From: Paraburkholderia sp. BCC1885
GTDB taxonomy: Bacteria > Pseudomonadota > Gammaproteobacteria > Burkholderiales > Burkholderiaceae
Reading direction: 5' to 3'
NCBI RefSeq assembly: GCF_900996235.1
Contig: NZ_CAAJGM010000022.1
Span: 124,001-188,000 of the forward strand
Length of the DNA: 64,000 nt
The notes below the pieces were generated by a model. That model did no database searches, had not been told where the DNA came from, and saw only the letters and a list, made by a program, of their open reading frames with translations. Positions 62,273 through 64,000 of this stretch are shown in pieces; the first letter of the stretch is position 1; every line of letters starts with the position of its first letter. The translations under genes and the position numbers were made by a program.

Positions 62273-63409
62273 ATGGACAACAGGATTCGAGGTTTCGACG
62301 GACTACGCGCTATCGCGGTGCTCATGGTGTTTCTACAGCATCGGGTGCTGAGCGCCGGTGACGAGACCGGCCATCTAGGCGTATGGATATTTTTCGCGCT
62401 CAGCGGCTTTCTGATTACCGGCATTTTGAGCGCGCAACGCAGAACCATTGAAACGGGTGCAAGCGATTTTTTTACCGAACTCAAACGCTTTCTGTTTCGC
62501 CGCACGCTGCGCATTTTTCCGATTTACTACCTGCTGCTGGTCATTATGGCCGTCCTGATGATGCTGGGGCACGTCAGTCCGCAACTGAAAAGCGGTTTGC
62601 CATTTCATTTCGCCTATCTGACGAATATCTGGATCGGCGAGGTGCTGCGTTACTGGCCAGGGCCGTGGTCGCACCTGTGGAGCCTGTCGATTGAAGAGCA
62701 GTTCTATCTGTTCTTTGCGCCGCTGCTGTTGCTAGTGCCGGCGCGCTGGCATCTGCGGGTTTGCTATGCGGTATTCGTCGCCGGCATGGTGTCGCTGCTG
62801 TGGATGCGCGTGACCGGCACGCCGGAGATTGTCATCTATACCCATCCGCTGACGAACTTCTGGATGCTGGCGCTGGGCGGCATCGGCGGGGCCTGGTTGC
62901 GCATGGAAGGCTCGCGCTTGCGCGCAATGCTGGCGCGGCCGTGGAGCTTCGTGCTGTTGTTGCTCGGCGTGATGGCGCTGTGCGCCACCGAACCGGACTG
63001 GGCGAACACCACCATCAGCGCCGCCGTCTATACGCTGCTGTGCGCGCTCTATGGCATCGGCATCGCCGCGCTGGTCTGCGCGGTGGCGTGTAGCGGCAGC
63101 GCCGCGCTGGTGGGTGTGCTGGAAACGCCCTGGCTGGCGTCGCTTGGACGCATCAGCTACGGGTTTTATCTGTATCACAACTTCGTGCCGGACCCGGCGC
63201 GGCTCAATCGCGTGAAGGCGCTGTTTCACGGCGCGGGCGAGCCGGTCTGGCTGCGGGTGGGCGGCATTGCGATTTCGTTTGGTGTGTCGCTGCTGCTAGC
63301 AAAGCTGTCGTGGCGCTTTATCGAAGCGCCGATTCTGCGCCGCAAGACGGAGTGGACCCAGCGGGTGGTGAATACGACGCAGCGTCGCGCGGAGTTTTAC
63401 AAGGGTTGA
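62273..63409 (+). CDS. Acyltransferase 3 (OafA/NodX-like) membrane protein
   Basis: This is a 378-residue polytopic membrane acyltransferase: IRGFDGLRAIAVLMVFLQHRV at the N-terminus (catalytic His in the H-R pair of the family), GVWIFFALSGFLITG, FRRTLRIFPIYYLL and SHLWSLSIEEQFYLFF. It acetylates or acylates cell-surface sugars such as O-antigen, exopolysaccharide or a nodulation-type glycan. I chose the ATG at 62273 by family start; another in-frame ATG lies at 62222, and neither has a clear ribosome site. No glycosyltransferase is adjacent. Confidence 0.85.
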   Translation: MDNRIRGFDGLRAIAVLMVFLQHRVLSAGDETGHLGVWIFFALSGFLITGILSAQRRTIETGASDFFTELKRFLFRRTLRIFPIYYLLLVIMAVLMMLGHVSPQLKSGLPFHFAYLTNIWIGEVLRYWPGPWSHLWSLSIEEQFYLFFAPLLLLVPARWHLRVCYAVFVAGMVSLLWMRVTGTPEIVIYTHPLTNFWMLALGGIGGAWLRMEGSRLRAMLARPWSFVLLLLGVMALCATEPDWANTTISAAVYTLLCALYGIGIAALVCAVACSGSAALVGVLETPWLASLGRISYGFYLYHNFVPDPARLNRVKALFHGAGEPVWLRVGGIAISFGVSLLLAKLSWRFIEAPILRRKTEWTQRVVNTTQRRAEFYKG

Positions 63410-63428
63410 GCGAAGCAGAGCGGCAGCC

Positions 63429-64000
63429 TTACTGCACCTTCTCTTCCTCTGCCGGGGCAGCCTGCGCGTCGGGCGGCACCGCCCCGGCAGGCGCGATTTC
63501 ATCCACGCTCACATGCACGCGTCCACCGGCAAAGCGGACCTGTAGATTGCGGTATTTCCGCAGGTAGCGAATGCCGACCAGCGCCGCCGCGAAACCCGAT
63601 GCGGCGCCCACGCCCAGCGCCCAGCGCGGGCCAAAATGATCGGCCACCCAGCCGACGATCGGCGCGCCCAGCGGCGTGCCGCCCAGCGCGATAGCCAGCA
63701 GAATGGCGACCACCCGGCCGCGCATGGCGGGTTCGGTGGAGAGCTGGACGAGGCTATTGGTCGAGGTCGTAAAAGTTTGCGTGCATACGCCGATAACGGC
63801 CAGCGTCACGCCGAATAGCGCGTAAGTGGGCATGCAGGCGGCCAGCGTGCAGCCGAAGCCGAAGAGGGCCGCGCTCACCAGCAACAGCGCGAGACGTGGC
63901 CGCGCGCGGCGCGCCGCCAGCAATGCGCCGCTAACCGAGCCGATCGCCATTGCCGAGGTCAGGAGTCCATACTGACTCGCACCGGCATGAAACACCTTGA
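63429..64000 (-). CDS. MFS transporter, N-terminal part outside window
   Basis: About 190 C-terminal residues are visible and the frame remains open to the right end. Segments YGLLTSAMAIGSVSGALLAARRA, TLAVIGVCTQTFTTSTNSLVQLSTEPAMRGRVVAIL and GTPLGAPIVGWVADHFGPRWAL match the C-terminal half of MFS_3/enterobactin-exporter-like (EntS-type) carriers. A 45-residue soluble tail rich in Ala, Pro and Glu ends the protein. It is probably a drug or metabolite exporter. Confidence 0.8.
   Translation of the reverse strand, partial: KVFHAGASQYGLLTSAMAIGSVSGALLAARRARPRLALLLVSAALFGFGCTLAACMPTYALFGVTLAVIGVCTQTFTTSTNSLVQLSTEPAMRGRVVAILLAIALGGTPLGAPIVGWVADHFGPRWALGVGAASGFAAALVGIRYLRKYRNLQVRFAGGRVHVSVDEIAPAGAVPPDAQAAPAEEEKVQ

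Noticed and set aside
1..64000. tRNA, rRNA, CRISPR array, insertion sequence or prophage
   Set aside because: I looked for cloverleaf-like TTCGA loops, direct-repeat arrays with spacers, transposase motifs and integrase genes in the gaps and found none.

Overview
The window is GC-rich (roughly 62-65% by eye), gene-dense chromosomal DNA of a free-living betaproteobacterium, most likely Paraburkholderia or Burkholderia sensu lato. The pointers are several small exported DUF4148 proteins, a DUF3022-like protein, CbpA/CbpM, many LysR, LacI and Lrp regulators, and modular catabolic operons. I saw no phage, insertion sequence, CRISPR array, rRNA or tRNA. The first gene and the last gene are cut by the window ends.

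Layout. 0-8.2 kb: two alpha/beta hydrolases divergent from a CGNR zinc-finger regulator, small proteins, a ClC chloride transporter, a glutathione transferase, and a YeiH-type exporter divergent from a LysR regulator. 8.5-16.9 kb: a seven-gene operon plus a LysR gene: biuret-hydrolase-like cysteine hydrolase, an AllH/AllF/AllG-like carbamoyltransferase set, carbamate kinase, a free-standing allophanate-hydrolase C-terminal domain and an NCS1-type permease. It looks like a complete uptake, hydrolysis, phosphorolysis and ATP-recovery route for an unknown ureide. 17.1-20.4 kb: a 2-ketogluconate module (KguT-like transporter, KguD-like reductase, PtxS-like repressor) with a perfect 14-bp operator. 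20.5-27 kb: YhfC-like membrane protein, small proteins, an Lrp regulator with a saccharopine-dehydrogenase-like enzyme, a lipoprotein and CorA. 27.4-32.7 kb: a ribose-type ABC importer with a LacI regulator. 33-36 kb: a chemoreceptor and a MhpD-like hydratase. 36.6-41.7 kb: the stress operon prkA-yeaH-spoVR.

41.9-48.2 kb holds small exported proteins (DUF4148 and others), an amino-acid ABC transporter without a local ATPase, and a DUF4410-like gene interrupted by an in-frame amber codon. 48.4-53.8 kb: cbpA-cbpM, a DedA-rhodanese fusion, a DinB protein, a compact HisRS-like gene, an FNT channel and a thioredoxin. 54.1-59.1 kb is one very large hybrid histidine kinase. 59.2-64 kb: a short methionyl-tRNA synthetase, a LysR regulator, an acyltransferase and a truncated MFS transporter.

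The two most striking signals are regulatory. The HisRS-like gene (51.8 kb) is preceded by a short reading frame with four consecutive His codons, a hairpin and a U-tract terminator, which is a classical amino-acid attenuator layout; the gene itself needs a +1 shift to be read whole. The second, short MetRS gene (59.2-60.8 kb) has a similar leader: a 24-codon frame with two internal Met codons, then a perfect 12-bp terminator touching the Shine-Dalgarno sequence. Together with the ureide operon these are the best candidates for undescribed biology here.
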